This document shows positions 45,148 to 54,137 of a DNA stretch of 64,000 nt, piece by piece. Each line of letters opens with the position of its first letter. Positions within the stretch are counted from its first letter, which is position 1. The stretch is taken from contig CAWDDF010000005.1 of assembly GCA_963801035.1 (NCBI GenBank), forward strand, positions 124,001 through 188,000, read 5' to 3'. Both the position numbers and the translations under genes were made by a program. The notes below the pieces were generated by a model. That model was not told the origin of the DNA. It worked only from the letters and a program-made list of their open reading frames with translations, and searched no databases. The DNA is from JACCZX01 sp963801035. GTDB lineage: Bacteria > Pseudomonadota > Gammaproteobacteria > Burkholderiales > Burkholderiaceae_F.

Positions 45148-46089
45148 GTGGCCGAGTCAGGAAAGTCCGTAGCGCAATCGTCGGCCACTCCTGCCGCTTC
45201 TGCTGCAGTCACACGCAAGAAACGCACGCTGCAGGAGATTCGCGACTCAAAGAGATCCGGCGAGAAGATGGTGTACATGTCGGTGCCCGACTACACGTCC
45301 GCCCGCTGGGCCGAGATAGCCGGCGTTGACGTTGCAGTGCTCGGCGACAGCCTTGCGATGATGGCCCACGGCCATTCGAGCACGATCCCCGCAACGATGG
45401 ACATGATGGCGCTGCATGCGCAGGCAGTGCGGCGCGGTGCGCCGAACACTTTCGTGCTGGGATGCATGCCTTATCAGAGTTACAACACGATGGATCGAGC
45501 GCTGACCAACGCAACGCGTTTGATGCAGGAGGGCGGCAGCGATGCAGTCAAGCCGCAGGGCGGAAAGTCGCAGGCTGCGATCCTGAAGGCAATGGTCGAC
45601 GCTGGCATTCCAACCGCGTCGCACATCGGCCTGACGCCGCACACGATCGCGATGTTCGGCGGGTTCAAGATTCAAGGCAAGACGGCTGATACCGCCATGA
45701 AGATCCTCGAAGACGCCTTCGCGATTCAGGATGCCGGCTGCTTCATGCTTGAGTTCGAAGCGGTGCCCGCCAAGATTGCGACAGTCATATCGAAGCAGCT
45801 CGAGATTCCGACGATTGGCATCGGCGCCGGCGTCGGCACAGACGGGCAAATCCTGCTCTGCTACGACCTGCTCGGCGTGTTTACCGACTTCAAGCCGAAA
45901 TTCACGAAGCGCTATTCGAATCTGACCGAAGTGGCGATCAAGGGCATCTCGCAGTACATCGCTGAGGTAAAAGCGGGCACATTTCCGGACGACGAGCATA
46001 GCTATGGCGTCGACGACAAGGAATACGAAAAGTTTCGTTTCGATGGTCGAGAAGCGCAAGCAACAATGAAGCGCGCGACGCCGCATTGA
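45148..46089 (+). CDS. PanB-like ketopantoate hydroxymethyltransferase paralogue with altered metal site
   Basis: 313 residues from the GTG at 45148, preferred because GGGAG precedes it; a GTG at 45130 is in frame. The fold is PanB: DVAVLGDSLAMMAHGHSST, SHIGLTPHTIAMFGGFKIQG, and PTIGIGAGVGTDGQILLCYD. Compared with E. coli PanB, Asp45 is kept (D67), but metal ligand Asp84 is Cys (C106, in LGCMPYQSY) and Glu114 is Gln (Q137, in VKPQGG). Lys112 (K135) and Glu181 (E204) are kept. It is also longer than the usual 260-280 residues. With a GntR regulator, Liv transporter and PhyH-like gene downstream, a role in catabolism other than pantothenate synthesis is plausible. Confidence 0.88.
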   Translation: MAESGKSVAQSSATPAASAAVTRKKRTLQEIRDSKRSGEKMVYMSVPDYTSARWAEIAGVDVAVLGDSLAMMAHGHSSTIPATMDMMALHAQAVRRGAPNTFVLGCMPYQSYNTMDRALTNATRLMQEGGSDAVKPQGGKSQAAILKAMVDAGIPTASHIGLTPHTIAMFGGFKIQGKTADTAMKILEDAFAIQDAGCFMLEFEAVPAKIATVISKQLEIPTIGIGAGVGTDGQILLCYDLLGVFTDFKPKFTKRYSNLTEVAIKGISQYIAEVKAGTFPDDEHSYGVDDKEYEKFRFDGREAQATMKRATPH

Positions 46090-46757
46090 AGATCGCGCCG
46101 CAGATCGCGCCCGCTACGCAAAGCCTGACGGACCGCGCGTATGCGGAACTGGAGGAAATCATCGTCACGTTAAGCTTGCGCCAGGTGCTGTCAGTTTCGG
46201 AGGCCGAGCTGCCGAGCATCTGGGTATCGGCCGCACGCCGATCCGCGAAGCGTTGCAGCGTCTGGCTCGTGAGCGGTTGGTCGACATCCTGCCCCGTCGC
46301 GGGATCATGGTGTCGGAAATCAACGTCGGCCGGCAGCTGCGATTGCACGAGGCGCGTCGGGAGATCGAGACGGCTGATTGCGCGCACTGCGGCGCGGCGC
46401 GCGACCGACGAACAGCGCGCGCGTTTTCGCGAGCTCGCACGCGACTTCGAGAAATCGGCGCGGGCCAACGACGATGTCGACGTTCATGCGCACTGATCGC
46501 GAGTTCAATCTGCTGTGTTCGAGCGCCGTCGCACAACGAATTCGCAGCGGGCGCGATGAGCCTGATGCACGGCTTGTCACGCCGCTTCTGGTACATCCAT
46601 TACAAGCAGGCTGCGGACATGCCGTTAACGGCCAAGCTGCATGCCGACATCGCGCGCGCCATCGCTGAAAAGGATGAGGAGCGGGCGGCCAAACGCCAGC
46701 GATCGTCTGCTCGACGTGATCGAGGAATTCACTCGCGCTACAGTCGCACAAGCGTGA
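46086..46757 (+). pseudogene. GntR/FadR-type (FCD) transcriptional regulator, several frameshifts
   Basis: A TTG start overlaps the panB-like stop. The first piece is LTDRAYAELEEIIVTL; the next, in another frame, holds the winged-helix part TPIREALQRLARERLVDILP. Further pieces (ATDEQRARFRELARDFEKSA; LLCSSAVA; MSLMHGLSRRFWYIHYKQAA; LDVIEEFTRATVAQ) make a typical FCD effector domain only if about five frame changes are accepted. The restored protein would be about 220 residues. As read, the regulator is not functional. Its neighbours are intact or have single breaks, so the damage is locally dense. Confidence 0.7.
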
Positions 46758-46790
46758 GCCGTACTTAACTACAACAACAGGAGGCATGTC

Positions 46791-48071
46791 ATGCAAGACA
46801 ACCGCAGAAGGTTACTGAAGGCCATCGGCGGCGCCGGCGCGGCCGTCGCAGCCCAGCCGTTGATAAGTTTCCCGGCCATTGCGCAGAACGCGCCGGTGCG
46901 GATCGGGATCATTGCGCCAAAGGCGGGGATCGCCGGCACGATCGGCGAATGCGGGTTGCGCGGAACTCAGTTCGCGGCCGAACGTATCAATGCGGCGGGC
47001 GGGATCGCGGGCCGCAAGATAGAGCTGATCGTCGAGGAAGAGACGAATCCGAAGGATTCGATCGAGCGTCTACGCAAGCTTGTGTTGCAGGACAAGGTTG
47101 ACTGCGTTCAAGGCATCGTATCGTCGGGCGTCAGTCTGGCAATGGGCGCCGTCGCCGAGGAAATGAAGGCGCTGTTGATCTTCTGGGACGGTACGACGCA
47201 GGACGGTGTGAAGGAAACGATGGCGAAGCCACGCTATGTGTTCCGCAGCACCGACAATGAGTGCGAAGCGGTGATGGCGTCGCTATTGGCAATCAAGTAC
47301 TGGAAGGGGCAATTCGGAACGATCGCGGGAATCAACCCGGACTATTCGTATGGCCGCAACAACATGGCCGCGTTTCAGGCGTTGCTGAAGAAATTCAATG
47401 TCAACGTGAAGGTCGTTGCTGAGCAATGGCCGAAGGTCGGAACCCTAGACCTGACGACTCACGTTGCCGCACTGAAGGCAGCGAAGCCCGATCTCGTGTT
47501 CTCGTCCCTGCTGTTCGCCGATCTGCCAGTGTTCATGCGTACCGCGCATGGCGCTGGCCTGATGGATGGCAAGACCAAGTTCGTGTTTCCGGCGGCAGGA
47601 TTCCAGCACACACTGCTGAAGAAGGAGTTCACGCCGGAAGGCATGATCTTCGGCCACAACACGCTGTACTTCGCGAGCGCGGATGCGAGTCCGCTACAAA
47701 GACTGTTCGTCAAGGAGTACGAAGAAAAGTACAAGGACTATCCACATTGGGAGGCCGACCGCGCGTTCTTCGCGATGCAGGTTTACAAGGCCGGCGTCGA
47801 AGCGGCGCACAAAGCGAAAAACGCGTGGCCAGGAAAAGAAGATGTGATCAGTGCGATGGAAGGCGTCAAGGTCGAATCGCTTGGCGGCCCAGGTCACATG
47901 CGCAAGGATCACATTGCGGAGCAGACTTTTTACCAAGGACTGACGACCCACAAGAACCGTTACGACTTTGCAACCTTGGGCCAGGTGGACAAGATGTATT
48001 CCGATCAGCTGCAAAAGGGTCCTGGCACCGATTTCTGGAAATGGATCGAGACGGCGCAGATCAAGCTGTAA
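46791..48071 (+). CDS. Liv-type ABC transporter periplasmic substrate-binding protein
   Basis: 426 residues with a twin-Arg-like signal (NRRRLLKAIGGAGAAVAA). The mature fold is the Peripla_BP_6 family: VRIGIIAPKAGIAGTIGECG, AAERINAAGGIAGRKIEL, ETNPKDSIERLRKLVLQDKV, and PDYSYGRNNMAAFQALLKKF. The last part DIKL-type end, FWKWIETAQIKL, is followed by a short gap to the permease gene. Family members bind branched-chain amino acids, amides, urea or aromatic acids; the ligand cannot be told from sequence. It belongs to the locus 45.1-52.4 kb. Confidence 0.9.
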   Translation: MQDNRRRLLKAIGGAGAAVAAQPLISFPAIAQNAPVRIGIIAPKAGIAGTIGECGLRGTQFAAERINAAGGIAGRKIELIVEEETNPKDSIERLRKLVLQDKVDCVQGIVSSGVSLAMGAVAEEMKALLIFWDGTTQDGVKETMAKPRYVFRSTDNECEAVMASLLAIKYWKGQFGTIAGINPDYSYGRNNMAAFQALLKKFNVNVKVVAEQWPKVGTLDLTTHVAALKAAKPDLVFSSLLFADLPVFMRTAHGAGLMDGKTKFVFPAAGFQHTLLKKEFTPEGMIFGHNTLYFASADASPLQRLFVKEYEEKYKDYPHWEADRAFFAMQVYKAGVEAAHKAKNAWPGKEDVISAMEGVKVESLGGPGHMRKDHIAEQTFYQGLTTHKNRYDFATLGQVDKMYSDQLQKGPGTDFWKWIETAQIKL

Positions 48072-48091
48072 GCAACAACTGATCGCGGGCC

Positions 48092-48973
48092 TTGACCTCG
48101 TTCTTCGACATCCTGCTCGGCGGCGTCTTCCACGCCGCCGTTCTTTTTTTAGTCGCCGCCGGGCTGCAGCTGGTTTTCGGCGTGCAGAAGATCGTCAACC
48201 TTGCGTGCGGTTCGTTCTACGCACTCGGCGCGTACTTCGGCATCAGCAGCGTCAACTGGGCGCTGGCAGCAGGGTTGCCGCCGTGGATGTTTCTTCCAGT
48301 GCTGATCGTGTCGGGCATCGTGCTTGGTGCGATCGGGCCCGCGATCGAAGCGCTGCTGCGGACGATCTATGCACGCGACGAAGCGTTTCAGTTGTTGCTG
48401 ACGTTTGCGTTGGTGTTGATGTTCCAGGATGTGCTGCGGTTTTTCTGGGGGCCCAACCCGCAGCAGCTTGGAAATCTGGCGACTGAATATGGCCGCCTGT
48501 CGGTCGGCGCGTTTTCGGTTTCGAGCTACAACCTGCTGGTGATTGCAGCGAGCATTTTGATCGCCGTGGGCATCGGCGCGTTTCTGCAGCGCACGCGTTT
48601 TGGTCGCATCCTCCGCGCCACCGCCGAGAATCGTGAGATGAGCCAGGCACTCGGCGTGAACGTGCGCTGGATGTACACGAGCGTGTTCACGCTTGGCACC
48701 GTGCTTGGGACGGTCGGTGGCGCGCTCGTGGTGCCGACCTCGGCAGCGTCGCTCGATATGCCGGTCGAGCTTGTGGTCGAGGCGTTCGCGGTGGTTGTGA
48801 TCGGTGGGCTCGGCAGCATGCGCGGCGCGCTGGTCGGGGCGCTGATCGTCGGATTGATGCGTGCCGCCGCGATCACCTTTTATGCTGAACTTGAAATCCT
48901 CGCGATCTACTTGGTGGTGATCGTCGTATTGATCGCGCGTCCGGCCGGGCTGTTCGGAAAGCCGATCGAATGA
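48092..48973 (+). CDS. livH: Liv-type ABC transporter permease (LivH)
   Basis: 293 residues from a TTG start (MTSFFDILLGGVFHAAVLFL when read as Met). Eight or so membrane segments are visible. The LivH permease pattern includes GVQKIVNLACGSFYALGAYF near the N-terminus and QALGVNVRWMYTSVFTLGTV and VVEAFAVVVIGGLGSMRGAL near the C-terminus. The next gene overlaps by 4 bp (ATGA). Part of an apparent operon from the binding protein to LivF. Confidence 0.9.
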   Translation: MTSFFDILLGGVFHAAVLFLVAAGLQLVFGVQKIVNLACGSFYALGAYFGISSVNWALAAGLPPWMFLPVLIVSGIVLGAIGPAIEALLRTIYARDEAFQLLLTFALVLMFQDVLRFFWGPNPQQLGNLATEYGRLSVGAFSVSSYNLLVIAASILIAVGIGAFLQRTRFGRILRATAENREMSQALGVNVRWMYTSVFTLGTVLGTVGGALVVPTSAASLDMPVELVVEAFAVVVIGGLGSMRGALVGALIVGLMRAAAITFYAELEILAIYLVVIVVLIARPAGLFGKPIE

Positions 48974-50000
48974 GTGCGAGCGGTCTGAGTGCAGAGGCAA
49001 GCGGCAGCGTCGAGACAGGCGCGAATCGATTGCGCCGGCATACCGCGCTTCTGATCGTTCTCGTGGTGGCGCTGGTTGTGCTGGCACTCTTCCCGCGCTT
49101 CGCGCAACCTTACTACGTCACGCTGGTGCTGCCGGCATTTGCGTACGCCATTGCTCTGCTCGGCTTCAATCTGCTGTTCGGCTACACCGGCTTGCTGTCG
49201 TTCGGTCACGCCCTATTCGTTGCGTTGGGCGCATATGGCGCGGCAGTACTGTCGAGCAAGCTCGGCGTCAAGAGCTTCGAAGTAATTCTTCTGGTATCGG
49301 GACTTGTGGCCGTCGCCGTTGCAGTTCCGGTAGGCCTGCTTGCGGTGCGCTACGTACGAATTTTCTTCGGCATTCTGACCCTGGCGTTCGGCATGCTGTT
49401 TCACTCGTTCCTGTTCAAGTTCTACAACATCACCGGCGGTGACACTGGTATTCGCGTACTTCGCCCCGCGCTGTTCGGAAATGAATTCAGCGAGCTCGAC
49501 AAGACGGCGTTTTTGATCGGACCGTTCTACTACTACTGCCTGGCGCTGCTGGTAGTGCTCGGCTTCGTCATGTGGCGCATCGTGCATTCGCCGTTCGGGT
49601 TGCATCTGACCGCGATCCGTGAGAATCCGCGCAAGGCAGAGTACCTCGGCGTGCGTGTGCGCATCCTTCAGACTGGCTGCGTTTTTGATTTCCGCTTTCT
49701 ATTGCGCAGTGGGTGGGGTCATTCTGGCAATCAACGTCGGCCAGGCGGATCCTGAAACTGCCTATTGGACGCACTCAGGCGAGCTGGTGTTCATGACGGT
49801 GCTGGGCGGTTTCGCGAACTTTTTCGGCCCGCTTGGTGGGGGCTTTCGTTTTCATCTTCCTGAAGTCCGAATTGATGTCGCTGACGCAGTACTGGCGCTT
49901 CTTTCTCGGCGTGACGCTCGCGCTGATCGTGATTCTGTTTCCACGCGGCGTGATGGGCGTGGCACAGGATCTTTGGTTGAAAATCAAGCAGAAGCAATGA
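48970..50000 (+). pseudogene. livM: Liv-type ABC transporter permease (LivM), two frameshifts
   Basis: The first frame (48970-~49665) has a cytoplasmic N-terminus and spans LLIVLVVALVVLALFPRF, FAYAIALLGFNLLFGYTGLL, AVAVAVPVGLLAVRYVRI, and IRENPRKAEYLGVRV. The frame changes near 49665 to RLAAFLISAFYCAVGGVIL and MTVLGGFANFFGPLGG. It changes again near 49845 to AFVFIFLKSELMSLTQYWRF and VTLALIVILFPRGVMGV, ending at 50000. The whole protein would be about 343 residues, normal for LivM. The livG start overlaps its stop (ATGA). Confidence 0.85.
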
Positions 50001-50774
50001 CACTGATCGAAACCGCCGCTGTCAGTAAAGCCTATGGCAGTTTCGTGGCACTCGATGGCGTGTCGCTGACTGTTGCCCGTGGCGAGTTGCTGTCGATCGT
50101 CGGCCCAAACGGGGCAGGCAAGACAACATTGGTCAATGTTTTGACAGGCCTTCTAAAGCCCACGTCGGGCTCGGTTCGATTCAAGGGCGAAGACATCGCC
50201 GGCATCGGTCCGGTCGCGTTGGCCAAGCGCGGTATGGCGCGCGCCTTTCAACTGGTTCATATCTTTCCTGCGATGACGGTTGCGCAAACAATCGGCGTCG
50301 CAGTGGTATCGCAAGCCTCGAAGAGTTTTCGGATGTTCGCATCGGTGGCGACCGACGCCGCCTTGCGCTCGCGCGTACGAGAGGTGGCGGCAATCTTTGG
50401 GCTCGATAGCAAGCTCGACACCGAATCCCGGCTGCTGTCGCAGGGCGAGAAGAAGCTGCTCGACATTGCAAGTGCTTTTGCATTGACTCCTGAGGTGATC
50501 CTGCTCGACGAGCCGACCAGTGGCGTGTCGAGCGGCGACAAGCACGGGATCATGCGCACGTTGCTCGGACGCCGCCAAGCACGCGGGTGTGCAGGCGATC
50601 ATTCTGGTCGAGCACGACATGAATCTGGTCGCCGAATACTCGACCCGCATTGTTGCGTTAAAGGAGGGAAGAGTGCTGGCTGACCTTCCTCCGAACCAGT
50701 TTTTCAACGATTCCGACATCGTCGCGGCAGTCGTCGGAAAGCTGGTTGGCAAAATGTCCAGGCGCGCCGGGTGA
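49997..50774 (+). pseudogene. livG: Liv-type ABC transporter ATPase (LivG), one frameshift
   Basis: ABC ATPase of LivG type. From the ATG at 49997: Walker A GPNGAGKTTLVN, Q-loop region MARAFQLVHIFPAMTV, signature LLSQGEKKLLDIASAFAL, and Walker B EVILLDEPTSGVSS. The frame changes at about 50570 and continues as AGVQAIILVEHDMNLVAEYS, RIVALKEGRVLADLPPNQFF, and NDSDIVAAVVGKLVG up to 50774. All ATPase motifs are present. The last base of its stop is the first base of livF (TGATG). Confidence 0.86.
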
Positions 50775-51517
50775 TGCTGGCAGTCGACCAACTCACTGTT
50801 GACATCCAGAACAGCAGGATCCTGCGCGGCATCTCGCTGAAGGTCGGGTCCGGTGAGTTGGTGTGCCTGATCGGGCGTAACGGCGCTGGCAAGACGACGA
50901 CCTTTCGCACAATTATGGGTTTCCTCACGCCGGTCTCGGGTACGGTCGCGCTGAAGAATGCGTCGATCGTTGGCCTGCCGACACACAAGATTGCACAGCT
51001 CGGAGTCGGCTATGCGCCGGAGGAGAGCCAGGTCTTCGGAGATTTGAACGTCGCCGAAAATATCGAGCTACCAACATGGACACGCCCGCAGGGGCGTGAC
51101 GCGAAGACGCGCATTGCGATGGCGTATGAGATTTTTCCGAAGCTGCGCAGCTATGCCACGCGAGGCGGCAGCCAGCTTTCGGGTGGCGAGCGCAAGATGG
51201 TGTCGATTGCTCGGGCGCTGACGCTCGATGCGGAGCTGCTGCTGCTTGACGAGCCATTTGAAGGGCTGTCGCCGGCGATTATCCCGAGCATCAGCGAAGG
51301 CATCGCATCGATCCGTCAGCGCGGGCACGGAATTCTGATGGCGGAGTCGAACATTCACCATATTCCCGAATATGCCGATAGCTTGTATGTTCTGGAGCGC
51401 GGCGAGATTATTTTTGCAGGCACGCCGGCTGACGCGCACTCATCATCAGAAGTGATGGACGTCATCAGCGGCGTCAGCCTGATATTGCACGAGGGATTGC
51501 GATGCCAAAAATCCTGA
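50774..51517 (+). CDS. livF: Liv-type ABC transporter ATPase (LivF)
   Basis: 247 residues. Walker A IGRNGAGKTTTFRTIMG, Q-loop with PEESQVFGDLNVAENIEL, signature QLSGGERKMVSIARAL, and Walker B ELLLLDEPFEGLSPAIIP. The H-loop position reads MAESNIHHIPEY: ESN stands where LivF proteins usually have EQN, and His of the H-loop is missing, as in many LivF. An in-frame GTG three bases earlier is an alternative start. The stop lies 16 bp inside the next gene. Confidence 0.9.
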   Translation: MLAVDQLTVDIQNSRILRGISLKVGSGELVCLIGRNGAGKTTTFRTIMGFLTPVSGTVALKNASIVGLPTHKIAQLGVGYAPEESQVFGDLNVAENIELPTWTRPQGRDAKTRIAMAYEIFPKLRSYATRGGSQLSGGERKMVSIARALTLDAELLLLDEPFEGLSPAIIPSISEGIASIRQRGHGILMAESNIHHIPEYADSLYVLERGEIIFAGTPADAHSSSEVMDVISGVSLILHEGLRCQKS

Positions 51518-52362
51518 CCGAAGCCCAGATTGAACAGTTCCGTCGCGACGGTTGCGTGTTTCCAATTCGCGTCATGCCCGAAGACCAGGCGCTGGAAATT
51601 CGCGGCAAGCTCGAGCATTACGAGCAGCAGTCTGGCGGGCCACTGGCCGGAGACTTACGTCACAAGACACATCTGCTGTTTCCGTGGCTCGCCGACCTGG
51701 TGCGCAATACGCGCATCGTTGACGCAATCGAGGACTTATACGGACCCAATCTGCTGTGCTGGACCACCAATTTCTTCATCAAGGAAGCAAACAATCCCGC
51801 ATTCGTTTCCTGGCACCAGGACTCCACGTATTGGGGACTCAGCAGACCCGACGTTGTCACGGCGTGGGTCGCATTGACGCCTAGCAACCGCAGCAACGGC
51901 GCGATGACGTTTATCCCCGGCACGCACACTTCGGATCAACTCGAGCACCGCGATACGTTTGCCAAGAACAATCTGTTGACACGTGGGCAGGAAGTGGCTG
52001 TCGATGTCGACGAGTCGAAGGCGGTGACGATCGAGCTGCGGCCTGGCGAGATTTCGCTGCATCACGTGCGACTAGTGCATGGATCGCCGGCCAATCCATC
52101 GAATGACCGGCGTATCGGCTTCGCGATTCGCTACATTCCAACCAGTGTCTCGCAGATCGCCGGCGACGACAGTGCAACGCTCGTGCGCGGTGTCGATACG
52201 TTTCAGCACTTCGCGCCGGAGCCTCGACCGAGTATCGACATGCAGCCGGAATTCGTCGCATTGCATCGGCATATAACGGAGAGGAACGCGCAGATTCTTT
52301 ACCGGGGAACACAGGTGAAAAGCTATAACGATCCGCAAGCGCTGCCCACTCGAGCTGCATGA
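51502..52362 (+). CDS. Phytanoyl-CoA dioxygenase (PhyH)-family Fe(II)/2-oxoglutarate oxygenase
   Basis: 286 residues. The double-stranded beta-helix fold has the metal triad His-X-Asp in PAFVSWHQDSTYWGL and the distal His in ISLHHVRLVHGS, with Arg for 2-oxoglutarate in DRRIGFAIRY. WVALTPSNRSNGAMTFIPGT is the family's second strand pattern. It is a probable hydroxylase of a small organic acid or other compound. It overlaps livF by 16 bp and so belongs to the same operon as the transporter, whose ligand is perhaps its substrate; this is inference. Confidence 0.9.
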   Translation: MPKILTEAQIEQFRRDGCVFPIRVMPEDQALEIRGKLEHYEQQSGGPLAGDLRHKTHLLFPWLADLVRNTRIVDAIEDLYGPNLLCWTTNFFIKEANNPAFVSWHQDSTYWGLSRPDVVTAWVALTPSNRSNGAMTFIPGTHTSDQLEHRDTFAKNNLLTRGQEVAVDVDESKAVTIELRPGEISLHHVRLVHGSPANPSNDRRIGFAIRYIPTSVSQIAGDDSATLVRGVDTFQHFAPEPRPSIDMQPEFVALHRHITERNAQILYRGTQVKSYNDPQALPTRAA

Positions 52363-52388
52363 GCGGGCTGCATAACCGCGCAGCCTGA

Positions 52389-52946
52389 GTGAATCGCGCA
52401 CTCTCTGCTCTAGGCGTCGCGGCTGCGGTGTTCGCTCACGCAGCCGACGCAGCCGAGCGTAACGACTCGGGCCTCCGCTCCGACATCGTCGTGCGCGCAC
52501 TTACATTGATCGACACGCCGTACCGATACGGCGGGTCGTCGCCGGCGGCAGGATTTGATTGCAGCGGACTGGTTCGGTATGTCTTTCAATCGGTAGGAGC
52601 GCCTCCTTTGCCGCGTCGCACTGAAGACATCGGAAAGGTTGGCGAGCCGATCACGCGCTCGCAACTAGAACCCGGCGATCTGGTGTTTTTTAACACGCTG
52701 TCTCGTGCTTATTCGCACGTGGCTATCTACATAGGAGACGGGCGTTTTCTCCATGCGCCCGCGCGCGGTGGGCGCGTACGAATTGAAGCGTTGGATGATC
52801 GGTACTGGCGAGCCCGCTTCGATGGCGCTCGGCGCCTCGTTGACCCCGATGCGCGGACTCTACAAGCTGACTTTCCTGGATTTTTTATCGTCCGCTCATC
52901 GCCGAGTTTTCCGAGCGACGAGCTTTATGAAGTCATAAAGCCTTGA
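52389..52946 (+). CDS. NlpC/P60 (C40) cysteine peptidase, exported
   Basis: 185 residues from a GTG start with a signal peptide (LSALGVAAAVFAHAADA). The peptidase core starts TPYRYGGSSPAAGFDCSGLV, with the catalytic Cys in FDCSG. The His is in YSHVAIYIGDGRFLH, and the third polar residue is likely the His of FLHAP. PGDLVFFNT is the usual strand before it. It cleaves peptidoglycan cross-link peptides in this family. It is not obviously linked to the neighbouring genes. Confidence 0.9.
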   Translation: MNRALSALGVAAAVFAHAADAAERNDSGLRSDIVVRALTLIDTPYRYGGSSPAAGFDCSGLVRYVFQSVGAPPLPRRTEDIGKVGEPITRSQLEPGDLVFFNTLSRAYSHVAIYIGDGRFLHAPARGGRVRIEALDDRYWRARFDGARRLVDPDARTLQADFPGFFIVRSSPSFPSDELYEVIKP

Positions 52947-52967
52947 TTTAGCTAGGCCATTCATAGT

Positions 52968-52980
52968 AATGAGAATCATT
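52968..52980. promoter_or_regulatory. Fur box upstream of fbpA
   Basis: AATGAGAATCATT matches 12 of 13 bases of the core of the Fur consensus (AATGATAATCATT) and is itself almost palindromic. The next bases (TGCATT) extend it as in NATNAT arrays. It lies 65 bp upstream of the fbpA ATG. Expected effect: repression by Fur-Fe2+ when iron is plentiful. Confidence 0.8.
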
Positions 52981-53044
52981 TGCATTTAAGAATCTAATGC
53001 GATAACGTCCGCCCCATCCGATCTACAACTGACAGGGTGTGGCG

Positions 53045-54121
53045 ATGAATCAAATCAAAGCGCGTCGGCGGCTTGCCGAAACATGTCTGCATCGAACGAT
53101 GCAGCTTGCTGTTCTCACCGGCATCGCGACCGCGCTGGCGATTCCTCTGTCAGCAAGCGCGCAGCAGAAGGTGCTGAATCTTTATTCCGCACGTCATTAT
53201 CAAACCGACGAAGCGCTTTACTCGGAGTTCACCAAGCAAACAGGTATCAAGGTCAATCGCATCGAGGCAGGCGATGAGCAGATATTGCAACGGCTGAAGG
53301 CCGAGGGCAGCAACAGCCCGGCCGATGTGGTGTTGCTGGTCGACGCTGCGAGGTTATGGCGCGCGCAGATCGATGGACTCTTTCAGCCGGTCGAATCGAA
53401 GCTGCTCAATGAGCGCATTCCTGCAAATCTTCGTTCCAATGACGGCACCTGGTACGGTTTTTCGACCCGCGCGCGCGTGATCGTTTACAACAAGGCGAAC
53501 GTAAAAGTCGAAGATGTCGATACCTACGAAGAGCTTGCCGACCCGAAGAACAAAGGCAAAGTGTGCACGCGTTCGGGTTCGCATCCTTACATGCTCTCGT
53601 TGATCGGGTCGCGTGTCGAAGCGATGGGTGAAAAAGCTGCCGAGCAATGGGCCAAGGGCATCGTCACCAACATGGCGCGTCCTCCGAGTGGCGGCGACAC
53701 AGATCAGATCAAGGCGGTGGCGGCCGGGGAGTGCGGCGTCGCGGTCACCAATAACTACTACTGGGTGCGCCTGATGCGCTCGAACGACCCCAAGGATAAG
53801 GAAGTCGTCAGCAAGGTTGGGTTCGTCTGGCCGAATCAGTCAGGGACGGGCACGCACGTCAATATCTCGGGCGGCGGCGTCGCGAAGAACGCGCCCAATA
53901 AGGCCAATGCGATTGCGTTTCTCGAGTATTTGTCGAGTCCTTCGGCGCAGAGCTACTTTGCCAACGGCAACAACGAATGGCCGACAGCGAAGGGAACAGC
54001 GCTGAAAAATCCGCAGCTCGAATCGCTCGGCAAGTTCAAGCAAGAAGAGGTTGCGATCTCCTCGGTCGGCAAGAATCAGGTTGCTGCCCAGCGCATTCTG
54101 GATCGCGTTGGCTACAAGTAG
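53045..54121 (+). CDS. fbpA: Ferric-iron ABC transporter binding protein (FbpA type)
   Basis: 358 residues from the ATG at 53045 (GTG at 53039 is an alternative). The signal peptide LTGIATALAIPLSASAQQ is followed by the class of LNLYSARHYQTDEALYSEF, DEQILQRLKAEGSNSPADVV, and a VTNNYYWVRLM segment that includes the adjacent Tyr pair of Fe3+ coordination. SGGGVAKNAPNKANAIAFLEYL is typical of FbpA. The gene is alone except for hemP, while its ATPase and permease partners are at 22.4-25.3 kb. A strong Fur box lies upstream. Confidence 0.92.
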   Translation: MNQIKARRRLAETCLHRTMQLAVLTGIATALAIPLSASAQQKVLNLYSARHYQTDEALYSEFTKQTGIKVNRIEAGDEQILQRLKAEGSNSPADVVLLVDAARLWRAQIDGLFQPVESKLLNERIPANLRSNDGTWYGFSTRARVIVYNKANVKVEDVDTYEELADPKNKGKVCTRSGSHPYMLSLIGSRVEAMGEKAAEQWAKGIVTNMARPPSGGDTDQIKAVAAGECGVAVTNNYYWVRLMRSNDPKDKEVVSKVGFVWPNQSGTGTHVNISGGGVAKNAPNKANAIAFLEYLSSPSAQSYFANGNNEWPTAKGTALKNPQLESLGKFKQEEVAISSVGKNQVAAQRILDRVGYK

Positions 54122-54137
54122 TTCGTTTGCGCCGACG

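Noticed and set aside
48149..49087. 312-codon open frame on the - strand
   Set aside because: Antisense to livH/livM, highly charged low-complexity translation without family match.
49619..50683. Apparent LivM-LivG fusion protein
   Set aside because: The open frame joins the tail of livM (after its frameshift) to livG by chance. A separate livG start ATG at 49997 overlaps the true livM stop.
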